From: Sulfuritalea sp.
Lineage (GTDB): Bacteria; Pseudomonadota; Gammaproteobacteria; Burkholderiales; Rhodocyclaceae
Direction of reading: 5' to 3'
Length of the DNA: 64,000 nucleotides
Assembly (NCBI GenBank): GCA_023229685.1
Contig: JALNYT010000006.1
Span: 124,001 to 188,000, forward strand
In this document: one piece after another, positions 1 to 7,693 of the stretch
How the letters are laid out: every line of letters starts with the position of its first letter
How positions within the stretch are numbered: the first letter of the stretch is position 1
The notes under the pieces: model-generated
Database searches by the model: none
The model's input: the letters and a program-made list of their open reading frames with translations, nothing else
What the model was told of the DNA's origin: nothing
Position numbers and translations under genes: made by a program

Positions 1-1
1 T

Positions 2-142
2 TTCTTCGGCTACGTCGCCGCCTCCGAGTTCCTGACCGGCCGCGATGGCAAATGGCCGGGTTGCGACTTGGCCTGGCTGGTCAAGGCCGAGAACTTCGCG
101 AAGGTAATCGAGGGCAAGTACGAGAATCGGGGCCAAGCATGA
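2..142 (+). CDS. Phage replication protein, C-terminal fragment (cut by window edge)
   Basis: An open frame entering from the left edge encodes the last 46 residues of a protein and stops at the TGA overlapping the next gene's ATG (ATGA). The tail contains a tryptophan-rich stretch followed by LVKAENFAKVIEGKY. That pattern is typical of the C-terminus of phage replication-initiator or helicase-loader proteins (Trp/Leu-rich segment, then NFxKVxEGxY). Its place directly before a DnaB-type helicase, with four bases of overlap, fits an O/P-like replication operon. The N-terminal DNA-binding part is outside the window, so the exact family is not determined. Confidence 0.7.
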   Translation, partial: FFGYVAASEFLTGRDGKWPGCDLAWLVKAENFAKVIEGKYENRGQA

Positions 143-1542
143 ACGCCGTCGAGAGCTGTGGCATCAAGCCGCCGCCTCACTCGATCGAGGCCGAGCATTC
201 CGTTCTTGGCGGCCTGCTGTTCGGCGGCGAGGCTGCATGGGACCGCGTTGCCGACGTGGTGAGCGAGTCCGACTTCTACCGCGACGACCATCGGAGAATC
301 TTCCGCCACATCTCCCTGCTCGCCGGTACCGGCAAAGTCGCGGATGTTGTTACCGTGTTCGAGTCCATCGAGCGCAGCAACGAAGTCGACCAGACTGGAG
401 GGCTGGGCTACCTGGGCGAGATCGCCAACAACACCCCGAGCGCGGCCAACATCCGGCGCCATGCCGAGATCGTCCGCGACCGCGCCATCCTGCGGCAGTT
501 GGTCTCAGTAGGCGACCAGATCGCCAACCTGGCGCACGGCCAAGGCGACGCGCGCATTGCGATCGATGAGGCTCAGCGGCTGCTGGTGGAAATCGCCGAT
601 GTCGGCCCAGGGCGGCATGAACCCGTTGCCATCGGTACGGTGCTGGGTTCGGTGATCGAGGACATCGAAGCCCGGTACAACTCCGAGTCAAGCATTGCCG
701 GCCTTTCAACCGGACTTGTCGATCTGGACCACAAGCTGTCGGGCCTTCACCGGGGCGACCTGATCATCATCGCCGGAAGGGCAAGCATGGGTAAGACCGC
801 CCTGGCGTTCAATATCGCCGAGAACGTGGCGACTGCTGGAAAACCAGCGCTCGTGTTCAGCCTGGAGATGGGCAACAAGCAATTGGGCACCCGGGCTATC
901 GCCAGCCTTGGCGGCGTGTCGATGGAGCGCATGCGCAGCGGCCGGCTTCTGGACTCGGATTGGGACGGCATCACGACGGCGCTGGGAAGGCTGCACGACG
1001 CGCCGTTGATCGTCGATGAGTCAGGCGGCCTGACCGTTTCGCAAATGGCGGCCAGGGCGCGGCGCCAGATGCGCCGGCAGGGACTCGCCCTGGTCGTGAT
1101 CGACTACCTCCAGTTGATGCGCGGTGAAGGCAACACCCGCAATGAAGAGCTTGGCGACCTTACCCGGCGCCTGAAGCTGATGGCCAAGGATCTGGACGTG
1201 CCGGTAATCCTGCTGTCCCAGATCTCGCGGAAGGTTGAGGACCGTACCAACAAGCGCCCGCTGATGTCCGATTTGCGCGAGTCCGGCGCCATCGAGCAGG
1301 ACGCCGACGTGATCCTGATGGTCTATCGCGACGAGTATTACCACCCCGAATCGGCGGATGCCGGCACTGCGGAAGTGCTGATAGTCAAGCACCGCATGGG
1401 CGCAACTGGCGAAGTGCGTCTGGCCTTCCAGGGGGAATGCTCACGGTTCGGCGATCTGGCCAGGGATGATCTGGCGCGCATTGACCATGCCCGGGCCACC
1501 GCGAAGATGCAGAGGAACCGGAGTCGCGGGTTAGATGACTAG
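139..1542 (+). CDS. dnaB: Replicative DNA helicase, DnaB family (phage)
   Basis: A 467-residue DnaB-type hexameric helicase that would unwind the phage replication fork. The N-terminal domain (about residues 10-110) begins with PHSIEAEHSVLGGLL, the usual DnaB entry motif. The RecA-like C-terminal domain has Walker A GRASMGKTALA near residue 213, Walker B VVIDYLQLM near 320, then LLSQISRKVEDR and DLRESGAIEQDAD, all canonical. Length matches bacterial and phage DnaB. The ATG at 139 was chosen because it overlaps the preceding stop and lies just before the conserved domain; a more upstream start in the same frame (52) would overlap the upstream gene heavily. The phage context implies a prophage copy and not the host's replicative gene. 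Confidence 0.93.
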   Translation: MNAVESCGIKPPPHSIEAEHSVLGGLLFGGEAAWDRVADVVSESDFYRDDHRRIFRHISLLAGTGKVADVVTVFESIERSNEVDQTGGLGYLGEIANNTPSAANIRRHAEIVRDRAILRQLVSVGDQIANLAHGQGDARIAIDEAQRLLVEIADVGPGRHEPVAIGTVLGSVIEDIEARYNSESSIAGLSTGLVDLDHKLSGLHRGDLIIIAGRASMGKTALAFNIAENVATAGKPALVFSLEMGNKQLGTRAIASLGGVSMERMRSGRLLDSDWDGITTALGRLHDAPLIVDESGGLTVSQMAARARRQMRRQGLALVVIDYLQLMRGEGNTRNEELGDLTRRLKLMAKDLDVPVILLSQISRKVEDRTNKRPLMSDLRESGAIEQDADVILMVYRDEYYHPESADAGTAEVLIVKHRMGATGEVRLAFQGECSRFGDLARDDLARIDHARATAKMQRNRSRGLDD

Positions 1543-1924
1543 ACCGCAGCTCGCCTTGATCGACCATGACGAATTTGAACGCCTACGCCACCTTGTCGCC
1601 GAGCGACCGGACTGGCACCTGTGGAATCACAGCGTCTGGGCAAGGAGGTATCGCGACGTTCGAGGCTACGACGCCAGATCGGCGGGCTTGGCCACCGGTG
1701 GGGTGTCGTCGGATTTCGAGGATCTGTGCGAAGAAGTTGATGAACGGTCGGCCGAGATTTCCGACGTGATTCTCGATTCCTTGCCTATCGAGCAGCGCAT
1801 CGCAATCAGCTACGTCTATGAGAGCGCAGTTTGGCGATTCAACCGGCCGGGCATGCTGGAACAAACACTGGTCGCCGCGACCGTAACTTTCTGGACCCTG
1901 GCGCAGCGTAAAGGGTTGATGTGA
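1535..1924 (+). CDS. Hypothetical phage protein downstream of dnaB (antiterminator-like position)
   Basis: A 129-residue protein whose ATG overlaps the end of dnaB by eight bases, so it is probably translationally coupled. The C-terminal part, LPIEQRIAISYVYESAVWRF followed by a helix, resembles the helix-turn-helix-like end of phage Q-type antiterminators and small phage regulators that often follow replication genes. This is a position-and-pattern argument only, and I see no diagnostic catalytic or metal motif. It has no signal peptide or membrane segment. Function is unassigned. Confidence 0.7.
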   Translation: MTRPQLALIDHDEFERLRHLVAERPDWHLWNHSVWARRYRDVRGYDARSAGLATGGVSSDFEDLCEEVDERSAEISDVILDSLPIEQRIAISYVYESAVWRFNRPGMLEQTLVAATVTFWTLAQRKGLM

Positions 1925-2205
1925 GCACGGCGCCCAACCCCGTAGTCCTTGAGTACATTCGCGCCCTCACCAAGATGACGCCGCGCGAGCGGGCACTCTC
2001 CAACGCGCTCCTTGACCTGAAGAGCGCCGCGCTCGCTGTTGATGGTTTGCTCGAGCTGCTGCAGGACGAGAATGGGCCATGGTTCAACCCGAACACCGCA
2101 CCGATCGTGCGCGAGATTATCCGGATCCTCAAGGAAGCGGGGGCCGACGCGCACGCGGTGCAGGAAGCGGTGATGGCCGATGCGCTTGAGGTAACGGTGC
2201 ATTGA
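1921..2205 (+). CDS. Hypothetical phage protein
   Basis: A 94-residue mostly helical acidic protein, starting with GTG that overlaps the previous stop (GTGA). That makes a chain of three coupled genes after the helicase. I see no recognised motif, signal peptide or membrane helix. Coupling to the replication operon is the only clue to its role. Confidence 0.65.
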   Translation: MSTAPNPVVLEYIRALTKMTPRERALSNALLDLKSAALAVDGLLELLQDENGPWFNPNTAPIVREIIRILKEAGADAHAVQEAVMADALEVTVH

Positions 2206-2220
2206 TGGCCCCGGCTTGAA

Positions 2221-2817
2221 ATGACAGTCCAGAAACCGCCAACGCTAGTGCAACAGGGGAAAGGTGGCGGCGTAAAGAAGGCGCCCCGAAACGAGCTGAA
2301 GCCTTCCGGGCGATGCCGACTCACTACGGCCGACGTTGCAGCGGCTATCGCCTGGCGGCTCGATGGCATATCTGCAGTCGAGATCGCGACCCTGACAGAA
2401 GCGTTGCGGCCGCTCGCGGCTGACTTCCGAGAATCGCGGCCAGAGGTTGCGCAAGTGCTCGCCGATCTTCGCCGACCCGGTGACCGGCGCGGCGCGTGGT
2501 CATTGGCAAATGCCATCCTCGCGCGTGACGCGCAACGGCGTGGCGATGTTACCGAGTTCATTCTCGCCGGGATCGCTGTGATCGAGTCCATGAGGAGGTC
2601 TTTAAGCAACAGCGGAAAGCGGCGCAGCCCACTGAAGCCCAAGATGCGGCAGCTCAAGGCGGTGCACCCCGACCTGTCGCCAGTCGCGGCATTTAATGCC
2701 TTTGTCCATGGGTACGATGTCGATGTCCGCTATGTCGTTGCAGACGACGCGCTACGCATCGACGGTTGGCAGCTTCTGTCGCGTGAATCCTTTTGCAGGG
2801 TGTATCGGGAGCTCTAG
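2221..2817 (+). CDS. Hypothetical phage protein
   Basis: A 198-residue basic protein beginning 15 bases after the previous stop and closing the rightward early operon. The N-terminal 25 residues are lysine- and proline-rich. Residues about 35-75 could form a helix-turn-helix (TTADVAAAIAWRLDGISAVE), which would suit a DNA-binding role, but I do not recognise a family. No strong Shine-Dalgarno precedes the ATG, so the start may lie further in. About 160 bases without a clear gene separate its end from the convergent SIR2-like gene. Confidence 0.6.
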   Translation: MTVQKPPTLVQQGKGGGVKKAPRNELKPSGRCRLTTADVAAAIAWRLDGISAVEIATLTEALRPLAADFRESRPEVAQVLADLRRPGDRRGAWSLANAILARDAQRRGDVTEFILAGIAVIESMRRSLSNSGKRRSPLKPKMRQLKAVHPDLSPVAAFNAFVHGYDVDVRYVVADDALRIDGWQLLSRESFCRVYREL

Positions 2818-2976
2818 CTGCCTGTGGGTTGGTGCGCATTTTGGCACTAGCGCCAACACCATCTGTTTGGCACGTAAGCGCCTCGCAAAGCCTAATGGAT
2901 CGAGGCTGTGTTAAAACGCCTGAGAAAAAGTGCCGAAACCTTCTCAAGCTCACACCGTGGTTACTAGACGCCGCAA

Positions 2977-3951
2977 CTACAGGATAAGAGTACTGCGCAG
3001 AACCGTCAGGCATTCCGCGTCCATGAAGGTATCAACCTGCATTCCCCCTCCCCCTCTTGGTATCACCATCGAGTCACCATCGAGTCCTGCCGTCAATTCA
3101 ATGGCCCGTACGCGCTCAGCCATGGTCAACCCAAGACACGTGCCCACAACTAGCCGTCGGGTAGGTGTGCCGTTTTCTAGAACGGATCGGGCCCTGCACG
3201 TTTCCTCTGAATCGATCCTTTGCAAGTTTGTCAGATCAAATCCAAACCCAAGGAACGCGATGCGCTTGGCTTTCTTCAATTGTTCGCGCGCAAGTCGAAG
3301 AATGACATCGTCGGACCGTCCCTCTGGGATCACTCGCAATGTTTCTGCGGCGGATGAGACACACTCCCGGTTGGCTCCTTTGCCATACGTTACGTAGCCC
3401 TTCGAATTCGGTAGGGTGGCTCCCAAGGTTCCATAAATGTGCAGGATGCTGAGAGAAGTGAGCTTCGCCAGCACTTCTTCAGTTGACCGGCCATAGGCAT
3501 TGCGGAGCGCCGTTAGCAGGTAGTGTTCCAACGAGCGGTCGTAGTTGAAACTAATGATCTGCAACTTAGAGAAGTCAAGGGCCTCCCAAGACTCTACGGC
3601 GATCTCGTTAAACAGATATTGATACCAGTGATCAGGGTGTTCCGGGGTGAACAACTTTGAAAAATGTTCACATCGCAACAAAACAGCAGCAATGGCGCGC
3701 TTGCCAATGTTGATGTATTCGGGACGCCGCGCCAGGAAGGCATCGATTGACATCATTTGTGAGTACATGAAGGCCGTCAAGAAGTCGGCTAATTCGCCCT
3801 TCTGTTCGCAGAGTCCTGTCTCGATCGAATAGCCTTCCTTATCGGCGCTCCCAAGTTCCATCAACTTTCGACGCAGCGATGCGCCCACTGGGTAGCCGAC
3901 CGCGACACTTGCTCCAGCTCCAAGGACAAGAACGGTTTCTCGATTGATCAT
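2977..3951 (-). CDS. SIR2-like domain protein (candidate anti-phage NADase)
   Basis: A 324-residue stand-alone SIR2-like protein. The N-terminal Rossmann nucleotide-binding motif is VLVLGAGAS (residues 7-15). FNYD at 135-138 and LHIYGTLG (His about 171) match the conserved Asn/Asp and catalytic-His region of SIR2-like NADases, and IAFLGFGFDLTN (about 231-242) is the usual C-terminal strand-loop. Family members act as NAD+-depleting effectors in several bacterial defence systems; here that function is inferred. The gene is antisense to the phage genes around it, visibly richer in A/T than they are, and has no obvious partner (HerA, Argonaute, TIR). This fits an independently expressed prophage cargo gene. 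No long C-terminal sensor domain is visible. Confidence 0.85.
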   Translation of the reverse strand: MINRETVLVLGAGASVAVGYPVGASLRRKLMELGSADKEGYSIETGLCEQKGELADFLTAFMYSQMMSIDAFLARRPEYINIGKRAIAAVLLRCEHFSKLFTPEHPDHWYQYLFNEIAVESWEALDFSKLQIISFNYDRSLEHYLLTALRNAYGRSTEEVLAKLTSLSILHIYGTLGATLPNSKGYVTYGKGANRECVSSAAETLRVIPEGRSDDVILRLAREQLKKAKRIAFLGFGFDLTNLQRIDSEETCRARSVLENGTPTRRLVVGTCLGLTMAERVRAIELTAGLDGDSMVIPRGGGGMQVDTFMDAECLTVLRSTLIL

Positions 3952-3980
3952 GGTCTTAGCCGAAAATGTTGATTACAGCC

Positions 3981-4006
3981 CGCGTCATCGGTGCCGGGAT
4001 GACGCG
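3981..4006 (-). promoter_or_regulatory. Inverted repeat in the leader of the SIR2-like gene
   Basis: CGCGTCAT (3981-3988) and ATGACGCG (3999-4006) form a perfect 8-base inverted repeat separated by 10 bases. It sits 30-55 bases upstream of the SIR2-like start codon. It could be an operator or a small leader hairpin. A possible -10 element TAGAAT (minus strand) lies just upstream of it. No matching regulator is identified. Confidence 0.45.
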
Positions 4007-4134
4007 AATTCTACGACGAGGGTTGAATGCGCAATAGCTTCGCGTAGATTGGCGCCGCAATTTTGAAAAACGCTAAGCAATACCCCGGACGCAACACGTT
4101 GCATCCTCGCTATTACTTGCACGGATACCTATGC

Positions 4135-4161
4135 TGGCTCCATAGACCAATCCTGGAGCCA
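4135..4161 (+). promoter_or_regulatory. Hairpin that would sequester the ribosome-binding site of the next gene
   Basis: TGGCTCCA (4135-4142) pairs perfectly with TGGAGCCA (4154-4161) around an 11-base loop. The second arm contains GGAG (4155-4158), the Shine-Dalgarno of the gene starting at 4167. The fold could hold translation of that gene low until melted. This is a prediction from pairing only. Confidence 0.4.
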
Positions 4162-4166
4162 CCGTC

Positions 4167-4541
4167 ATGACAACCCCCATTTGTACAACCATCACGCGCG
4201 ATCCACGCGCTACGCCGGCCGCGCTCGCTGTGGTGATCGCTGCCACTGTGGCTGACGTTGAGTGCCGCGCAGCGGCGATTGCCGACATGGAGGAACGGCT
4301 GTGCCTTGATCTCGCCAAGCAGCGACTCGGGATGGCAACCTCCTCGATCGGAATGCGGACGTCGCAGGAGCAACTGGCCGCGGAAACCATGAATCTTGCC
4401 AATACGCGACGGATCCTCTCCGGCCTTCGCGCGATAGAGGCGGCGAGCAAAGCACAGCCCGCCGGCTCGATGGAGCGCAGACGCGGGGGCAAGGTCGTTT
4501 TCGACAAGGCACTTGGCCAGATGGTCGCGGCGAAGGCTTGA
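4167..4541 (+). CDS. Hypothetical phage protein preceding the virion-like genes
   Basis: A 124-residue mostly helical protein with alanine-rich segments. GGAG lies 8 bases before the ATG, inside a predicted hairpin (4135-4161). I see no membrane segment or known motif. It is the first rightward gene after the SIR2-like cargo gene and probably opens the transcript carrying the large virion-like genes. Function unknown. Confidence 0.6.
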   Translation: MTTPICTTITRDPRATPAALAVVIAATVADVECRAAAIADMEERLCLDLAKQRLGMATSSIGMRTSQEQLAAETMNLANTRRILSGLRAIEAASKAQPAGSMERRRGGKVVFDKALGQMVAAKA

Positions 4542-4643
4542 TCATGAGACTGCACTGGACAAGAAACGACACGGCTGTTTGCGCAAGGCGCTGCCAAGCG
4601 GGCGCGACCGATTGATTTACGGGATTTTGAAGGAGGATTGCAA

Positions 4644-6071
4644 ATGGATATGAGTCGATTCCGTGAGGCGCTGCGTATGGGAGTAGCGCCGGGGTCTCTG
4701 CTTTGGGCGACACGCCTGAACGACATGGGCAAGGGCGACGCTCCAGCCGCACCGGACTACACGCCGGTGGCGAACGCCTCCAAAGAGTCTGCTCAGATCA
4801 TGGCGGATCAGGGTGATCGCGTGCTCGCAGAGACCAAGCGCCAGTACGATCAGAATGTGGCCGTGGCGAAGCCGGTCGCCGATGCGCAGCTGGGGATGAT
4901 GCGACAGTCGATCGATCAGGGCAACGACTATTACCAGTACATGAAGGACAATCAGCGGCCGGTTGAGACTGCGCTAAATGCGGAGTCGATGCGCGATACG
5001 ACCTCCGCTGATGCCGCCGAACGAGACGCCATTCTTACGCGGCAACTGACAAACGCTGGGCAAGACGACACGGAGCGGGCGCTGATTACCGGTGGTGATC
5101 AAGGGGTGTATGACGCCCGCAAGGCCGACATCGAGGGCGGTGTCGGAACGGCTGTCGCTGACGTGCGCAATGGGCAGACTACCGCGGCCAACATGTTGTT
5201 ACGCCAGGGCATGCGCTACGGCTACTCGCCGGCAAAGATGGCGACGATGGCGGGCACCACGGCCGGCGCCAACGCTTCTGCCGTGGCGGCTGCAGCCAAC
5301 GGCGCCCGCACCACAGGGATTGACCGTAGCCGCGCGCTCCTGAGCGACAGCTACAACATGCGCAATGCGACCAATGCCGGTGTGGTCAATGCCATGACGA
5401 CCCAACGCGGCATGCGCATACAGGACAATGCAACGGGCTGGGCCAAAAAGATGGACGTCGCCGGCCTGTATCGTGGCATGCCTGGCGCCTCGACCGGAGC
5501 CTATTCAGTCGCCACCGGCGCCGGAAATTCGGCGGTGAACAACACGATGGCGCCGGGTACAGCCATGGTCAATGGAACGACGACGGCCGCAAACCTTACC
5601 GGGACCGGACGCTCGTTGTTGCAAAGCGGACTTGGTACCGTCGCCGGCATGCAGGCAAACAACTACAACACCGCGCAGAACAGCCCAAGCCCGCTTGGCG
5701 GCATTGGCTCGATGCTGGGCGGAGCGGCATCGTTGTATTCGGCGTTCAGTGCAGCTGCACCCCTCGCGGCGGCTTCAAGCAAGAAGCTCAAGACCGACAA
5801 GAAGCCAGTCAGCGCAGAACTCATTACCAGGGGATTGCAGCGCATCCCCGTCGAGGCATGGAAATACAAGGACGGTGAAGGCGATGGCGGCGAGCACATC
5901 GGCCCCTATGCCGAGGACGTGCAGCGCGAATTCGGCGACCGCGCAGCGCCGGGCGGGAAGAAGATTGATCTCGTGACCATGAACGGCCTCGCGTTGGCCG
6001 GAATCAAGAGCCTGGCGGACCGCCTGGACAAGATGGAACACAAGATCGGCATGCGGCGGAGAGAACCATGA
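4644..6071 (+). CDS. Virion-like protein with C-terminal S74 intramolecular chaperone domain
   Basis: A 475-residue protein. Residues about 40-360 are alanine-, glycine- and threonine-rich and look like an extended or trimeric virion component. From about residue 378 the sequence matches the S74 (endosialidase-type) chaperone pattern: SSKKLKTD, then RIPVEAWKYK, IGPYAEDVQREFG and LALAGIKSLADRLDKME. In this family an SDxRLK-type motif supplies a Ser-Lys dyad for self-cleavage; here Ser378 and Lys383 keep that spacing. S74 domains guide trimer folding of spikes and fibres and are then released. The start at 4644 has AGGAGG seven bases upstream. No enzymatic fibre domain is visible, so this may be an internal virion or neck protein. 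Its stop overlaps the next start (ATGA). Confidence 0.75.
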   Translation: MDMSRFREALRMGVAPGSLLWATRLNDMGKGDAPAAPDYTPVANASKESAQIMADQGDRVLAETKRQYDQNVAVAKPVADAQLGMMRQSIDQGNDYYQYMKDNQRPVETALNAESMRDTTSADAAERDAILTRQLTNAGQDDTERALITGGDQGVYDARKADIEGGVGTAVADVRNGQTTAANMLLRQGMRYGYSPAKMATMAGTTAGANASAVAAAANGARTTGIDRSRALLSDSYNMRNATNAGVVNAMTTQRGMRIQDNATGWAKKMDVAGLYRGMPGASTGAYSVATGAGNSAVNNTMAPGTAMVNGTTTAANLTGTGRSLLQSGLGTVAGMQANNYNTAQNSPSPLGGIGSMLGGAASLYSAFSAAAPLAAASSKKLKTDKKPVSAELITRGLQRIPVEAWKYKDGEGDGGEHIGPYAEDVQREFGDRAAPGGKKIDLVTMNGLALAGIKSLADRLDKMEHKIGMRRREP

Positions 6072-7690
6072 GCAGACGCAATCCATGGGGCGAGTTCTTC
6101 CAGAACTTCAATTCCGCTTACGACACCGGGAACAAGGTAGGAAAGCAGATCGGCATGACGCGCGCCGCCGGTATTCAGCCCGAAACGATTGAAACGCAGA
6201 CGCTTGGCGACGAGACCACGACCGGCAACGACGGGATGGTTTATGACTCCGACACCGGCCAGTACCTACCGAAATACATGGACCGCGGCCAGCCGACAGA
6301 ACAGGCCCAGGCGCAGCAGAACACTCCACCGGATGAGCCGAGCCGCGCACCGGAGGGGGTGACACCGACCTTCGCTACCGAGACGAGGCGGCAATACCGA
6401 CTCGGCAGCAAGACGCAGGATCAGCGATTCACCGATGACCAGCTCGACACTCATCGCCTGAGGGGCATGAGCGCAGTCGCGCTGCGCTTCGGAGATCCGG
6501 CAGAAGCCGCGCAGTACGACGCACTGGCGGCCAGGCGCCGGCAGACATCCGATCAGGAGGCAATCCGCACCGTGCTTGCTGGCGGCGACACGCGCGGTGT
6601 AGTGCCTGAGCGATCATCGGGTCTTCATGGCAAGCCCGAGGCCAGCGACAAGCCGATGGAAGCGGTAGTCCCTGCTGTCGGCACGCAGAAGCCGCGAAGC
6701 TATCTGGAGACGGTAGGCCCCCGGGTCATGGATGCCTACCTCAAGCAGGGCAAAGTTGACGAGGCCAAGGCATGGCGCGACTTCACCGAGAGCGAGGGTG
6801 GACACGCCTATGCAAACGACTTTGCACAGGCGCAGCGACTGGTTACAGCGGGGGACTTCGAAACAGCTGCGCCGGTACTTGAGCGCCTGTACAACCGCGG
6901 CTATCCCGATGGCCGGCAAGCGAAGTTGACAAGCCTGGGCGATGGGAACTTCAAGCTCGATGTCTTCGATCAGAAGAGCGGGCAGCAGCTTGGCTCGAAG
7001 ACCATGCCGGCCGCAGATATGGGCAAGATGGCGATTAGCGCCTTGGCGCCGACAAAACTCGTGGAGTTCATGGCGAACCAAGAGGGCAAGCGAGCCACCG
7101 AGGCGGCCAGCTTGAACAAGTCGCTTGAACTCGAACGCTTGCGACAGGAAGGCCGAGACACCCAAGACGATCGGCGCGATGAACGCCTAGCGACTCGAAT
7201 AGGGGCAGATGCTGAACGTCGTGCGGGTAAAAGTCCGCTTACGCCGGCCCAGCAGCGCAGCAATGCCGAGATCGACGCGGCACGTGAGGCGGTTGCCGGA
7301 ATGTCGCCGCAGGACATCATGCGTAAGACGGCGAAGGCTACAAACACCGGGCGCGAGAATCCCGACTACGACCCTAGCTTGGCCCGCCAAGCAGGACTGG
7401 CGAACCGGCGCAAGATAGGCGATGACGAGTTGTTCGACACTCGGCAGAACCGGCAGCAGTCGGGTGACACCTTTGCCGGCAAGCCGGTCACCGAAATGAC
7501 CGAAGCCCAGCTTCAGCAATTCGGGCGCTCTGCCGGCGCTGAAGGCAAGGCCAAGATTGACACGGAACTGACGCGCCGAGCCTTCATGGGCGATCAGACG
7601 ATGCAGGGCCATCGATTGGGCGAGATGACGCCGAAGGGCTACAAGGTGTTCGACCCGCAAGGTCGCCACGTTGGCTACTACCGGAGGTAG
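6068..7690 (+). CDS. Putative internal virion or ejection-type protein
   Basis: A 540-residue hydrophilic protein, ATG overlapping the preceding stop. It is rich in Gln, Arg, Asp and Ala with predicted long helices (about residues 325-390), and has no signal peptide or transmembrane helix. It sits between the S74-domain protein and the giant polyvalent protein. Short-tailed phages often carry consecutive large helical internal-virion proteins before a giant protein, so an ejection role is plausible from context. No domain is recognised with confidence. Confidence 0.6.
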   Translation: MSRRNPWGEFFQNFNSAYDTGNKVGKQIGMTRAAGIQPETIETQTLGDETTTGNDGMVYDSDTGQYLPKYMDRGQPTEQAQAQQNTPPDEPSRAPEGVTPTFATETRRQYRLGSKTQDQRFTDDQLDTHRLRGMSAVALRFGDPAEAAQYDALAARRRQTSDQEAIRTVLAGGDTRGVVPERSSGLHGKPEASDKPMEAVVPAVGTQKPRSYLETVGPRVMDAYLKQGKVDEAKAWRDFTESEGGHAYANDFAQAQRLVTAGDFETAAPVLERLYNRGYPDGRQAKLTSLGDGNFKLDVFDQKSGQQLGSKTMPAADMGKMAISALAPTKLVEFMANQEGKRATEAASLNKSLELERLRQEGRDTQDDRRDERLATRIGADAERRAGKSPLTPAQQRSNAEIDAAREAVAGMSPQDIMRKTAKATNTGRENPDYDPSLARQAGLANRRKIGDDELFDTRQNRQQSGDTFAGKPVTEMTEAQLQQFGRSAGAEGKAKIDTELTRRAFMGDQTMQGHRLGEMTPKGYKVFDPQGRHVGYYRR

Positions 7691-7693
7691 CCC

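Noticed and set aside
2880..2960. Possible insertion-sequence end (GAGGCTGTGTTAAAACG) next to the SIR2-like gene
   Set aside because: Only a short resemblance to known terminal repeats; no second end, transposase or target duplication seen.
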